Origin: Delta-02 sp964513565
GTDB taxonomy: Bacteria > Desulfobacterota > Syntrophorhabdia > Syntrophorhabdales > Syntrophorhabdaceae
Reading direction: 5' to 3'
Length of the DNA: 64,000 bases
Assembly: GCA_964513565.1 (NCBI GenBank)
Contig: CAZENE010000003.1
Location: 1 to 64,000, forward strand
Positions 26,644-35,222 of this stretch are shown here, one piece after another. How positions within the stretch are numbered: position 1 is the first letter of the stretch; the number at the start of each line of letters is the position of its first letter. A program made the translations under genes and the position numbers. The notes below the pieces were generated by a model. The model worked only from the letters and a program-made list of their open reading frames with translations, was not told the origin of the DNA and searched no databases.

Positions 26644-26725
26644 TATCTATTTCAGGTCCTTTATCCCGCTTCATTAAAAAACGTGTGACGGACGTAAATT
26701 CACGCCTCACCGGTCATCAGAGAGA

Positions 26726-26751
26726 TTATCGGTACGGGCCGGAAAAGATTA
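26726..26751 (-). promoter_or_regulatory. candidate sigma-28 promoter for motA
   Basis: Read on the minus strand: TAAT (26751-26748), 14 nt, then ACCGATAA (26733-26726). The -10 box differs from the FliA consensus GCCGATAA at one base. Transcription would start near 26717-26720, giving a leader of about 75 nt before motA. Confidence 0.55.
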
Positions 26752-26782
26752 AATTGTGCTGAGAAAAATAGTAAGGAAAGTC

Positions 26783-28063
26783 TTATTTCAGTTCATTAAA
26801 GACTATTTTACCGTCAACCATCGTAAAAAGGTTCTTTCCGCGCAATGCCACCCCGTGGAATGGCGTATTCTTGCCTTTCGAAATGAATAAATTACGATCG
26901 GCGGTCCATTCGCGGTCAGGATCAAATATGATTATATCCGCGGGAGCTCCCGGTGCGATGGTTCCCGAATTGATGCCGAGCAGTTTTGCCGGGTTGGCCG
27001 TCATTTTCATCAAAAGTTGGGATAGATCAAGTATACCTTCGCGAACCAGGTCGAGACAGAGCGCGAAAGCAGTCTCGAACCCTGAAATACCGAACGATGC
27101 AAGGTCGAATTCGATGTCCTTCGAGGTCAACTCGTGCGGAGCATGGTCCGTAGCGATTATATCAATAGTTCCTTTGCGAAGCCCCGCCTTGATTGCCTTC
27201 ACGTCGGTCCGGGAACGCAGGGGAGGATTGACTTTTGCATTGGTATCGAACGCTAGGGTGGCCTCATCGGTCAAGGAAAAATAGTGCGGGCAGGTATCGC
27301 ATGAAACCTTGCTGAAGGTATGGCGGGCCGATTCAATGATCTCAACACTCCCCCGGGACGATATATGGGTAATATGGACAGGCGCATCGACATACCTGGC
27401 TATTGCGATATCCCTTGCAACCATTATCTCTTCCGCTATAGCCGGTATGCCCTCCAGCCCGTTCAGAAGCGATGATCTTCCCTCGTTTATCGAGCCCCCT
27501 GACAGGGTGTCATCCTCGCAATGGGAAATCACCGGCAGGTCGAAGATCTTCGCATACTCAAAGGCCTTGCGCAAAAGCCCGGCATTGCGCACAGACTTGC
27601 CGTCGTCCGATATTGCAATAATTCCTGCGGCAAACATCTCACCGATTTCGGCAAGTTCTTGCCCTTTGAGGCCCCGGGTTATGGCCCCGCAGGGGAGGAC
27701 TTTGCACTTACCCTCGGAGCGGGCCGTGTCGATAATGAATTCCGTAACGCTTCGAGTGTCATTGACGGGGTTTGTGTTGGCCATGCATACAACTGTCGTG
27801 AACCCTCCCCGTGCCGCGGCGCCTGTTCCCGTCGCTATTGTTTCTTTGTATTCAAAACCGGGTTCGCGCAGATGGCAGTGCGTGTCGATCAGTCCCGGGG
27901 CCACAATGTACCCCGAGGCATTGACGACCTGTGTCTTGCCGTCCGTGCTCTGTATGGAGTCCGCGATGTCACTGATGACGGAATCTTCGATGAGAATATC
28001 GTAAACCCCGTCCCGTGATGTCCCGGGATCTATTACACGGCCGCCGCTTATTAATGTTTTCAC
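26783..28063 (-). CDS. pyrC: dihydroorotase
   Basis: The 426-residue amidohydrolase has the zinc-binding HxH in DTHCHLREPG, the ISHCEDD segment, and the catalytic Asp in TDHAPHE near the C-terminal third. It closes carbamoyl aspartate to dihydroorotate, the third step of pyrimidine synthesis. Its length and motifs fit the type I form that works beside an active ATCase. It overlaps pyrB by 4 nt. Confidence 0.95.
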   Translation of the reverse strand: MKTLISGGRVIDPGTSRDGVYDILIEDSVISDIADSIQSTDGKTQVVNASGYIVAPGLIDTHCHLREPGFEYKETIATGTGAAARGGFTTVVCMANTNPVNDTRSVTEFIIDTARSEGKCKVLPCGAITRGLKGQELAEIGEMFAAGIIAISDDGKSVRNAGLLRKAFEYAKIFDLPVISHCEDDTLSGGSINEGRSSLLNGLEGIPAIAEEIMVARDIAIARYVDAPVHITHISSRGSVEIIESARHTFSKVSCDTCPHYFSLTDEATLAFDTNAKVNPPLRSRTDVKAIKAGLRKGTIDIIATDHAPHELTSKDIEFDLASFGISGFETAFALCLDLVREGILDLSQLLMKMTANPAKLLGINSGTIAPGAPADIIIFDPDREWTADRNLFISKGKNTPFHGVALRGKNLFTMVDGKIVFNELK

Positions 28064-28983
28064 GCTTCACCTCCTATCAGGAGGTACAGGACCGCCATCC
28101 GCACGGCAACGCCATTCTCGACCTGGTCGAGGATGGCCGATGAAGGTCCGTCGGCGACATCGTCCATTATTTCGATCCCCCGGTTCATGGGGCCGGGGTG
28201 CATGATGATCACGTCGTCCGCGGCCATTGCGACATGTTTTCCGGCTAGGCCGTACAGTGACGAATATTCTTTAGTCGAAGGGATATACTTCGTGCCGCCG
28301 CGCTCCTTTTGTATTCTGAGCATCATGATGACGTCCGCCTGCCTGACCGCCTTTTTCAGATCATACTCGACGCGGACTCCGAGCGTCTCGATATACGGGG
28401 GGATCATCGTCGGAGGCCCGCAGCAAATGATCTCGTTCCCGAAATTCTTGAGTGAGAATATATTTGAGCGCGCTACCCTGCTATGCGCTATGTCGCCCAC
28501 TATGGCTATTTTGAGGCCGCCGACCCGCCCTTTTTTCTCCCGTATCGTGTATAGGTCGAGCAGGGCCTGCGTGGGATGCTCATGGGAGCCATCGCCGCCG
28601 TTGATCACCGAAGAATCGAGGATGCCGGCCAGCATATACGGTGCTCCGGGCATACTGTGGCGGATCACGATCGCATCGGGCCTCATAGACTCGAGGTTCC
28701 TGGCTGTGTCCTTGAGGCTCTCGCCCTTGGTTGAACTGCTCGTGCTTGACGATATATTTATTGTATCCGCACTCAGGCGTTTGGCTGCGATCTCGAAAGA
28801 AGTGCGGGTTCGTGTGCTCGGTTCGTAGAAGAGGGTTATGACCGTTTTGCCCCTCAGGGTGGGGACCTTTTTTATGTCTCTCCGGGATATATCTTTGAAT
28901 GATTCCGCGGTATCGAGAACAAAAAGTATCTCCTCTTTCGAGAGGTCACGGATATCGAGGAGATCTTTTCTTTTCCAGTTCAT
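28060..28983 (-). CDS. pyrB: aspartate carbamoyltransferase catalytic subunit
   Basis: The 307-residue protein has the carbamoyl-phosphate motif EPSTRTRTSFE near residue 55 and the HPTQALLDLYTI motif near 137, which together identify ATCase. It condenses carbamoyl phosphate with aspartate. No regulatory subunit gene (pyrI) is adjacent. Its start overlaps the pyrR stop (TGATG). Confidence 0.95.
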   Translation of the reverse strand: MNWKRKDLLDIRDLSKEEILFVLDTAESFKDISRRDIKKVPTLRGKTVITLFYEPSTRTRTSFEIAAKRLSADTINISSSTSSSTKGESLKDTARNLESMRPDAIVIRHSMPGAPYMLAGILDSSVINGGDGSHEHPTQALLDLYTIREKKGRVGGLKIAIVGDIAHSRVARSNIFSLKNFGNEIICCGPPTMIPPYIETLGVRVEYDLKKAVRQADVIMMLRIQKERGGTKYIPSTKEYSSLYGLAGKHVAMAADDVIIMHPGPMNRGIEIMDDVADGPSSAILDQVENGVAVRMAVLYLLIGGEA

Positions 28984-29513
28984 CAGGTCTTAACAATCAC
29001 CACTTCTTCTTTGTCGTCTATCTCGCTCAGCCTTACGAGCACTTCTTCGTTGAAATTCACCGAACAGACTATCCCTGCATAGTCGGGGTGTATCGGGAGT
29101 TCACGCTCGCCCCTGTCGACTAGGACGGCGAGTTGTATCTTTTTCGGCCTCCCGAGGTCCATTATTGCGTCTATGGCAGCCCGGATGGTGCGCCCTGTGT
29201 GGAGAACGTCGTCAACAAGGATCACGGTCATATTATTGACGTCGAAGGAGATATCGGTCTTTTTTACTTCGGGCCATTTCAGCTTCGATATGTCGTCCCG
29301 GTACAGCGTTATGTCGAGAACGCCGAAGGGCAGTTTTATGCCTTCGACATTCTTTATCTTGTCCTGGATGCGATTGGCAAGATAAACGCCGCGTGTCCTT
29401 ATCCCGATAAGGCTCAAACCGTCGGATCCCCCGTTTTTTTCAAGTATTTCATGGCTTATCCGTGTTATCGTGCGGTCGACCGCTTTTTTGTCTAGGATTA
29501 CTTTTTTTTTCAT
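28983..29513 (-). CDS. pyrR: PyrR: pyrimidine operon regulator / uracil phosphoribosyltransferase
   Basis: The 176-residue protein carries the PRPP-binding motif VILVDDVLHTGRTIRA and the family's SLIGIRTRGVYLA segment. PyrR salvages uracil to UMP and in several bacteria binds pyr mRNA to control attenuation. It sits first of the pyr genes with pyrB and pyrC overlapping downstream, as in PyrR-regulated operons. I did not recognise a PyrR binding loop in the short upstream leader. Confidence 0.93.
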   Translation of the reverse strand: MKKKVILDKKAVDRTITRISHEILEKNGGSDGLSLIGIRTRGVYLANRIQDKIKNVEGIKLPFGVLDITLYRDDISKLKWPEVKKTDISFDVNNMTVILVDDVLHTGRTIRAAIDAIMDLGRPKKIQLAVLVDRGERELPIHPDYAGIVCSVNFNEEVLVRLSEIDDKEEVVIVKT

Positions 29514-29693
29514 TTAATCGTCAAAATAAATGGCAGCTGCTTCGCATTGTTCCATGCACGCCCGGCATTCGATGCAATCTTCGGGAACCGCAACGATCAC
29601 AATTCCCTTTTCTCTCGCAAAGACCTCGTAGGGGCATATCGATACGCATTCCCCGCAATCCGTGCATGCTGTTGGTGAAATGTATGGACGCAC
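29514..29693 (-). CDS. 2[4Fe-4S] ferredoxin-like small protein
   Basis: Translating the minus strand from a GTG at 29693 gives a 59-residue protein with two cluster motifs, ACTDCGECVSICP (residues 9-21) and DCIECRACMEQCE (residues 39-51), ending AIYFDD. This is the bacterial two-cluster ferredoxin pattern. An in-frame stop lies just upstream of the GTG, and the TAA stop abuts the pyrR ATG, so it is the first gene of the pyr operon. It probably carries electrons in the cytoplasm; the partner is unknown. Confidence 0.85.
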   Translation of the reverse strand: MRPYISPTACTDCGECVSICPYEVFAREKGIVIVAVPEDCIECRACMEQCEAAAIYFDD

Positions 29694-29831
29694 TTTCTGT
29701 TAGTACTATAGAAATTTTCATTGAAAAAAGCAACCGGGAAGTGGGAGATGCCTTTTTTACTTACTTTATTACCCGAAATTAGCTATTATGTATACGCTCT
29801 TCCAAGCCATTATTAAAAAAGGGATGGTACA

Positions 29832-30065
29832 ATGAAGATATGGATCTTCATATTTGTCTCAGTTTTCGTCATTTCAGGCACGGTATCGATAGCTTGCAGT
29901 GCCGATGACCTGAAGTTTACGAAAGACAAGGACGGGACCACATGGTCGGCAGGCTCGGAAGAGGCGCGTGAAAGAAGGTGGGCCGAGGAAGAACGGGAAA
30001 AGGACCGGGCATGGGATATGCTCCGGAACTCCTCGGTGATTTTTGATAAACGAACTACCGAATAG
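29832..30065 (+). CDS. small exported protein of unknown function
   Basis: The 77-residue protein starts with a signal peptide (MKIWIFIFVSVFVISGTVSI, cleavage likely near ACSA-DD). A short, highly charged mature part follows (EEARERRWAEEEREKDRAW). It has an AAGGG-type ribosome site and lies 2 nt before the NtrC-type regulator, so it is co-transcribed with it. I do not recognise a family. A periplasmic partner to the regulator's signalling path is possible but speculative. Confidence 0.6.
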   Translation: MKIWIFIFVSVFVISGTVSIACSADDLKFTKDKDGTTWSAGSEEARERRWAEEEREKDRAWDMLRNSSVIFDKRTTE

Positions 30066-30067
30066 GC

Positions 30068-31534
30068 ATGGAAAAAGGCAGGATCATAATTGTTGAGGAT
30101 GAAGAAAATATCCTCAACATGCTGACAGAGTTCTTACGCGCAAACGGATATGAGGCGGATGCTTTCATTGACAGCCGTAAAGCGCTCCCCGCATTGAAAA
30201 ACAATGGCTACCATGTTCTCGTAACCGATCTTATGATGCCGAAGGTCGACGGACTCCAGCTCATCAATTTCATCCAGAAGGAATACATCGACACCCTCGG
30301 TATCGTTATGACCGGCTATGGCAGCATGGAAAGCGCCATAACGGCCATGCGCTGTGGGGCGTTCGATTATGTCCTTAAACCTTTTAAGTTCGAGGAAGTA
30401 CTCACAACCATCGACTCTGCGATCTATTATTACAATCTTCTGAAGAGCGACAATATCCCGAAGGGCCTGACCCTGAAAGCCAATCTCCTGAGACGGTATT
30501 CAGAAAATAAAATGGTCCGCGAGAACACGATCCTGAGGTCAGCCTTAAAAGATAAGTATAAATTTGAGAATATCATAGGTGTCAGTTTCCCGATGCAAAA
30601 GGTATTTGAGATGATCGAACGTGTTGCGGATACGAATGCAACCGTGCTTATAACCGGTGAAAGCGGGGTAGGCAAGGAACTCGTTGCCCGGGCCATACAT
30701 TATAATTCGTCAAAGAAGGACAACCCTCTGGTGGTCGTCAATTGTGGGGCTATTCCCGAAACGCTCCTCGAAAGCGAGCTTTTCGGCTACGAAAAAGGTG
30801 CGTTCACCGGTGCCATGTCATCCCGGATCGGAAGATTTGAACTCGCAAGCGGGGGGTCCATCTTCCTCGATGAGATTGGCGATATGAGCTTTAACCTGCA
30901 GGTAAAACTCCTGAGGGTATTACAGGAGAAAACTTTCGATCGCATCGGCGGGGCAAAGACCATAAAAGTGGATGTCCGGATAATAGCCGCGACGAACCGC
31001 AAGCCCGAGGAGCTTGTGCAGGAAGGCAAGTTCCGGGAGGACCTTTACTATCGTCTTAATGTCGTTCCTATCGAAATTCCCCCGCTGCGGGAGAGGCGTC
31101 AGGACATCCCTCTGCTCATCAATTTCTTTCTCGAACAGTCGAACAGGATAAATTGCGCGGCCATAGAAGGTTTTTCCGAAGAAGCCATAAAAGCCCTTAT
31201 GGACTACGATTTTCCAGGAAATGTGAGGGAACTGCAGAATATTGTCGAACGGATGGTAGTTCTAAAAAGAAACGGCCATATAGATATAGAAGACCTGCCG
31301 GAAAAACTTTACAGCCAGGAGGGTAAGGGGCCGGCAGTCATACAAGCTGCGGATATAAATATCGACCGAGGATACGATACACTGGTTTCCGAATTCGAAA
31401 AGACACTGATAATGAAAGCCCTGAACGAAACGCAGGGTGTAAAAAGCAAAGCGGCCCAGGCCCTTAATATCAACCGCACAACCCTCATCGAGAAAATGAA
31501 GCGACTCGGGCTGGACAGATCGTCAAATTCTTGA
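30068..31534 (+). CDS. NtrC-family sigma-54 activator with receiver domain
   Basis: The 488-residue protein has a receiver (1-120, acceptor Asp in VTDLMMPKVDG), an AAA+ domain with GESGVGKE Walker A, EKGAFTGA for sigma-54 contact and IFLDEIGDM Walker B, and a C-terminal Fis-type helix-turn-helix (KSKAAQALNINRTTL). It would turn on sigma-54 promoters. Its place just upstream of a sigma-54 promoter and the FlrBC-like pair suggests a master activator of the flagellar cascade, analogous to FlrA/FleQ, but with an intact acceptor Asp. No kinase is encoded beside it except the one downstream. Confidence 0.88.
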   Translation: MEKGRIIIVEDEENILNMLTEFLRANGYEADAFIDSRKALPALKNNGYHVLVTDLMMPKVDGLQLINFIQKEYIDTLGIVMTGYGSMESAITAMRCGAFDYVLKPFKFEEVLTTIDSAIYYYNLLKSDNIPKGLTLKANLLRRYSENKMVRENTILRSALKDKYKFENIIGVSFPMQKVFEMIERVADTNATVLITGESGVGKELVARAIHYNSSKKDNPLVVVNCGAIPETLLESELFGYEKGAFTGAMSSRIGRFELASGGSIFLDEIGDMSFNLQVKLLRVLQEKTFDRIGGAKTIKVDVRIIAATNRKPEELVQEGKFREDLYYRLNVVPIEIPPLRERRQDIPLLINFFLEQSNRINCAAIEGFSEEAIKALMDYDFPGNVRELQNIVERMVVLKRNGHIDIEDLPEKLYSQEGKGPAVIQAADINIDRGYDTLVSEFEKTLIMKALNETQGVKSKAAQALNINRTTLIEKMKRLGLDRSSNS

Positions 31535-31545
31535 CAACAGAGATT

Positions 31546-31698
31546 AGTTCTACGTTCTACGTTCTACGTTCTACCGTTATTGGTTCCACGATTATTGTAC
31601 AATCGCGCTTTTTGTTGCCAATTCTTATGCTACAGCCGGATTGCAGCCCTCTATTTTTTTGTCTTTAACGTAGAACATAGAACGTAGAACGTAGAACC
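31546..31698. repeat. heptamer inverted repeat upstream of the kinase gene (locus E)
   Basis: The left arm (31546-31576) is four tandem TTCTACG units; the right arm (31667-31698) is four CGTAGAA units with one CATAGAA. They are nearly perfectly complementary and enclose about 90 nt that contain the palindrome ATTGTACAAT and a T-run. The right arm ends about 8 nt before the sigma-54 box. Confidence 0.8.
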
Positions 31699-31706
31699 AT
31701 TGTCTC

Positions 31707-31722
31707 TGGCACTTATCTTGCA
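31707..31722 (+). promoter_or_regulatory. sigma-54 promoter before the FlrB-like kinase
   Basis: TGGCACTTATCTTGCA fits the consensus TGGCACG-N4-TTGCA in all invariant bases, with correct GG-to-GC spacing. Transcription would start near 31733, two bases before the annotated ATG, giving an almost leaderless message. Confidence 0.8.
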
Positions 31723-31734
31723 CAAAATTTCCCC

Positions 31735-32835
31735 ATGTCCAGACCCGAACTCCAATTACTTGAAAATGCCTTCAGCGAGTTTTCGAAGGCGTCGGATTCG
31801 ATCATCAGCCATTACAGCCTTCTCGAAAACCAGATCAAATGCCTGAAAAACGAGCTTGAGCAGAAGAACGCGGCCCTTGAGAGAGCAAGCGACTATCTTT
31901 ACACCGTTCTTAATTGCCTTCCTGTCGGTGTCGTTGTCCTTGACGGCAGATCAGTCGCGTTTGCCAACAAAAATGCCGAGGAGCTGATCCCGGAAGGGAT
32001 CGTAGGCAGTCTCAATAGCACCGCCGACAAAACCGGCGAGATACGCAGCGGTGTGGGCCGGTACCGATGGAAAACGGAAGCACTGGGCAATGGTTTTGAA
32101 GGCAATTACGTTGTTGCCATCGAAGATGTCACCGAGATCGAGCGGATGAAGGAGCGCCTGGAGAGGGATGAACGACTCCGGGCAATGGGAGAGATGGCGG
32201 CCCGGATATCACACGAGATAAAAAACCCTCTCGGAAGCATGGAACTCTTTCTTTCGATGCTGATGACCGGTAAAATGCGGGCGAAAGACCGCAAATACGT
32301 TGAATATATCCTTTTTGGAGTCAAGACCATAGACAGGATAATCAATAATATCCTTTCGTATACCCGTCCGAAGGAACTGGTGGTGAAAGAAGGGGATCTC
32401 ACGTCGGTCGTCAGCGATACGCTCGATTTCATGAGCATATCCACTGAAGTCAGAGATATAGACCTTCAATTTGCCCCGGCATCTCGAGGGACCGCACTTT
32501 TTGACCCCGATATGATCAAGCTTGTGATAATGAACCTGATAAGCAACGCGATGGATGCCGTCGGCCCAAAAGGACGGATCAAGGTGGATGTGCGCGAGAA
32601 CCAAAGATACGGAGTCATTGTTGTGAGCGACAACGGGCCCGGCATGACGGAAGAGCTCAAGAGAAACATCTTCAATCCTTTTTTTACGACAAAAGATAAA
32701 GGTGTAGGCCTTGGACTCTTCATTGTCTATAACATAGTCAAGGCGCATGGGGGATTGTGCGAGCTGGAATCGGAAGAAGGATCCGGTTCTTCCTTCCTTA
32801 TCTATATCCCGAAGGAGAGACCGAAAAACGTATGA
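31735..32835 (+). CDS. sensor histidine kinase, FlrB/FleS-like
   Basis: The 366-residue protein has a coiled N-terminus (1-55), a PAS-like domain (about 55-130), a HisKA domain with the phospho-acceptor His in RISHEIKNPLGSM (near 163), and an ATPase domain with NLISNAMDAV, VVSDNGPGM and GVGLGLFIV. It has no membrane helix, so it senses in the cytoplasm, as FlrB/FleS do. It overlaps its response regulator by 4 nt. Location just before flgB supports a role in timing hook-basal body expression. No alternative start lies close downstream, so the near-leaderless start is hard to avoid. Confidence 0.88.
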   Translation: MSRPELQLLENAFSEFSKASDSIISHYSLLENQIKCLKNELEQKNAALERASDYLYTVLNCLPVGVVVLDGRSVAFANKNAEELIPEGIVGSLNSTADKTGEIRSGVGRYRWKTEALGNGFEGNYVVAIEDVTEIERMKERLERDERLRAMGEMAARISHEIKNPLGSMELFLSMLMTGKMRAKDRKYVEYILFGVKTIDRIINNILSYTRPKELVVKEGDLTSVVSDTLDFMSISTEVRDIDLQFAPASRGTALFDPDMIKLVIMNLISNAMDAVGPKGRIKVDVRENQRYGVIVVSDNGPGMTEELKRNIFNPFFTTKDKGVGLGLFIVYNIVKAHGGLCELESEEGSGSSFLIYIPKERPKNV

Positions 32836-34124
32836 AAACCAATGTCCTCATTGTTGACGACGACAATCACATGCGGATCGCGCTTAAGGAATCCCTGGTC
32901 CGGGCGGGTTACAATGTGGCGCTCGCCGAGGATGGAAAAGTGGCAATGGTCGAAATAGACCGAAAACCCTATGATATCGTTATAACGGATGTCAAGATGC
33001 CTCACCTTGGAGGGATCGATCTCCTCAAGGCGATAAAGGAGACATCCCCTCTTATGCCCGTTATCCTTATGACAGGTTATGGCACCGTGCAGGATGCAGT
33101 GAAGGTCATAAAGGAGGGTGCATACGATTACATTCAAAAACCCTTTAACACGGATACCCTGTATAGTGTTGTCAGGCGGGCTCTTGGGGTTAAGAATGGA
33201 AAGATCATTTTTGCGTCCCGGGCCATGAAAGAGATCCTTGTAAAGGCCCAGAGGGTGGCAAGATCCGATGCGACGGTTCTTGTGCTCGGGGAAAGCGGGG
33301 TCGGTAAAGAGGTTGTATCCAAATTCATCCATGAAAATTCGGGCCGTGCGCACATGCCGTTTGTGGCCGTGAATTGCGCCGCTTTACCCGAGAATCTTCT
33401 CGAAAGTGAGTTGTTCGGGTACGAAAAAGGGGCATTCACAGGGGCGATGAGCCGTAAACCCGGAAAATTTGAACTTGCGGACAGAGGTACAATACTTCTC
33501 GATGAGATAACGGAGATGGATCTAAGGCTCCAGGCGAAGCTGCTTCGGGTGCTCCAGGAACAGGAACTGGAGGTGCTTGGCGCACGTTCCGCCCGGAAGA
33601 TCGATGTGCGCGTCATAGCGACTACGAACAGGGACATAATGAAAACAGTCTCTGATGGGGGTTTCAGAGAGGACCTTTATTATCGCCTGAGTGTATTTCC
33701 TATAACGATCCCGGCCCTTCGTGACAGGCGCGACGATATCCCGCCGCTTGTCGATCATCTCTTGAAAAAACATTCACGGGGCAGGGATATCGGGGTGAGC
33801 GAGGAAGTGATGGACCATCTGAGAAACCAATACTGGAAAGGCAACGTTCGGGAACTGGAGAATGTCATAGCCCGGGCGTGCATATTATCGGGAGGTTCGG
33901 TCATAACAATGACCCATCTTGACGAAGGACAGCCCGTTCAGGCAGACGCGCCGGTGGGTTCTGTCCGGGAGATGGAGACAAAGCTGATCATCGATGCCTT
34001 AAGATCGGTACGGGGCAACCGTTCGAAGGCCGCCGGCATTCTCGGAATAACGGTACGGACACTGAGAAACAAGATAAATGAATACCGTGAGCTGGGTATC
34101 GAGATACCGGTGAGGGAGTATTGA
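32832..34124 (+). CDS. NtrC-family response regulator, FlrC/FleR-like
   Basis: The 430-residue protein has a receiver (acceptor Asp in ITDVKMPHLGG), an AAA+ domain with GESGVGKE, EKGAFTGA and ILLDEITEM, and a Fis-type helix-turn-helix near the C-terminus (RSKAAGILGITVRTL). It is the cognate partner of the overlapping kinase and should activate sigma-54 promoters of hook and basal-body genes, such as those before fliL and perhaps fliK. The ATG at 32832 overlaps the kinase stop; an upstream in-frame ATG at 32757 lies wholly in the kinase gene. flgB starts 1 nt after its stop. Confidence 0.9.
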   Translation: MKTNVLIVDDDNHMRIALKESLVRAGYNVALAEDGKVAMVEIDRKPYDIVITDVKMPHLGGIDLLKAIKETSPLMPVILMTGYGTVQDAVKVIKEGAYDYIQKPFNTDTLYSVVRRALGVKNGKIIFASRAMKEILVKAQRVARSDATVLVLGESGVGKEVVSKFIHENSGRAHMPFVAVNCAALPENLLESELFGYEKGAFTGAMSRKPGKFELADRGTILLDEITEMDLRLQAKLLRVLQEQELEVLGARSARKIDVRVIATTNRDIMKTVSDGGFREDLYYRLSVFPITIPALRDRRDDIPPLVDHLLKKHSRGRDIGVSEEVMDHLRNQYWKGNVRELENVIARACILSGGSVITMTHLDEGQPVQADAPVGSVREMETKLIIDALRSVRGNRSKAAGILGITVRTLRNKINEYRELGIEIPVREY

Positions 34125-34125
34125 T

Positions 34126-34485
34126 ATGCAAATCGTTGATCTTATAGGAAGGGCCCTTTCGGTACGCACTTTTTACCATAAGCTGTTGTCGGCCAATATC
34201 GCGAATTCTCAGACGCCGGGTTATAAGGCAAAAAGCATCGATTTCAGGAACGAACTCGATAAACGCACGGAAGCGCTCGGCCCCTCATCTCGCCAGGGCC
34301 CGGAATATACCGTCGAGGAGAAGGATACCAGTGACGGCCTCGCCCGCATGGACGGGAATACGGTCGAGCTGGAGAATGAAACGGTGAAGCTCGCGGAAAA
34401 CCAGCTTATGTACCAGGCCCTGGTTCAATTGGCGTCAAAACGTTTTTCCATGATGAAATATGTGATCGGTGAGGGAAAGAGGTAA
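34126..34485 (+). CDS. flgB: flagellar basal-body rod protein FlgB
   Basis: The 119-residue protein has the rod-protein N-terminus with LLSANIANSQTPGYKA and a C-terminal helix (ENQLMYQALVQLASKRF). FlgB is the proximal rod subunit in the periplasm. A GGGAG ribosome site lies within the end of the regulator gene. flgC, fliE and fliF follow with 2-11 nt gaps, forming one operon. Confidence 0.95.
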   Translation: MQIVDLIGRALSVRTFYHKLLSANIANSQTPGYKAKSIDFRNELDKRTEALGPSSRQGPEYTVEEKDTSDGLARMDGNTVELENETVKLAENQLMYQALVQLASKRFSMMKYVIGEGKR

Positions 34486-34488
34486 GCC

Positions 34489-34920
34489 ATGGGAGTTTTC
34501 GATGTTTTCAGCATAAGTGCTTCAGGAATGCGATCGCAACGGATCAGGATGGATTCCATAGCCTCCAATATTGCGAACGTCCAGACAACGAAGACCGAGG
34601 AAGGGGGGCCGTACAGGAAGAAGGAAGTTGTATTCAAAACGGTCGATGTGTCCGATGATAAAAGCTTTGCAGGCACACTGTCAAAAAAGGCGGAAGGCGT
34701 CACTGTGGACGGTGTAAAGGAAAGCGATAAGCCGTTCCAGACCGTGTATAATCCCGGGCATCCCGATGCGAATGCGGAAGGGTACGTTACATTCCCCAAC
34801 GTTAACATGATGGAGGAAATGACCGATATGACGGCTGCTGCACGGGCATACGAGGCCAATGTCAACGTCCTGTCAACTACCAAGGACATGTTCCTCAAGA
34901 CGCTCGAACTCATTAAATAG
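34489..34920 (+). CDS. flgC: flagellar basal-body rod protein FlgC
   Basis: The 143-residue protein has the N-terminal FDVFSISASGMRSQRIRMD and SNIANVQTT motifs and the C-terminal NVNMMEEMTDM and EANVNVLSTTKDM segments of FlgC. It forms part of the proximal rod. Confidence 0.96.
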   Translation: MGVFDVFSISASGMRSQRIRMDSIASNIANVQTTKTEEGGPYRKKEVVFKTVDVSDDKSFAGTLSKKAEGVTVDGVKESDKPFQTVYNPGHPDANAEGYVTFPNVNMMEEMTDMTAAARAYEANVNVLSTTKDMFLKTLELIK

Positions 34921-34931
34921 GGAGGCTGACC

Positions 34932-35219
34932 ATGAAAATAGAAAATTTTTCACTTCCCAACTTCGGCGAGATCGCGAAGCCGGCGAACGAAAAGGCAAAA
35001 ACGTCATTCGGCGATGTGCTGAAGGATTCCATAAGAAAAGTGGCCGAGCTTGAGAAAGATGCCGGTCAGGAAATGGAAAAACTGGTCAAAATGGAGGACA
35101 CCGACATTCAGAGCACCATGCTAGCCGTCGAAAAGGCCGATCTTTCATTTCAGATGATGATGCAGATACGTAACAAGATCATCTCTGCATATGAAGAAAT
35201 AATGAGAATGCAGGTATAG
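34932..35219 (+). CDS. fliE: flagellar hook-basal body protein FliE
   Basis: The 95-residue protein matches FliE in its conserved C-terminal half (AVEKADLSFQMMMQIRNKII). FliE joins the MS ring to the rod and is needed early for export. It has a GGGAGG ribosome site. Confidence 0.94.
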   Translation: MKIENFSLPNFGEIAKPANEKAKTSFGDVLKDSIRKVAELEKDAGQEMEKLVKMEDTDIQSTMLAVEKADLSFQMMMQIRNKIISAYEEIMRMQV

Positions 35220-35222
35220 CCT

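Noticed and set aside
29521..29733. 70-residue minus-strand frame over the ferredoxin
   Set aside because: The shifted frame at 29514-29693 has two complete iron-sulfur motifs, so this one is the shadow.
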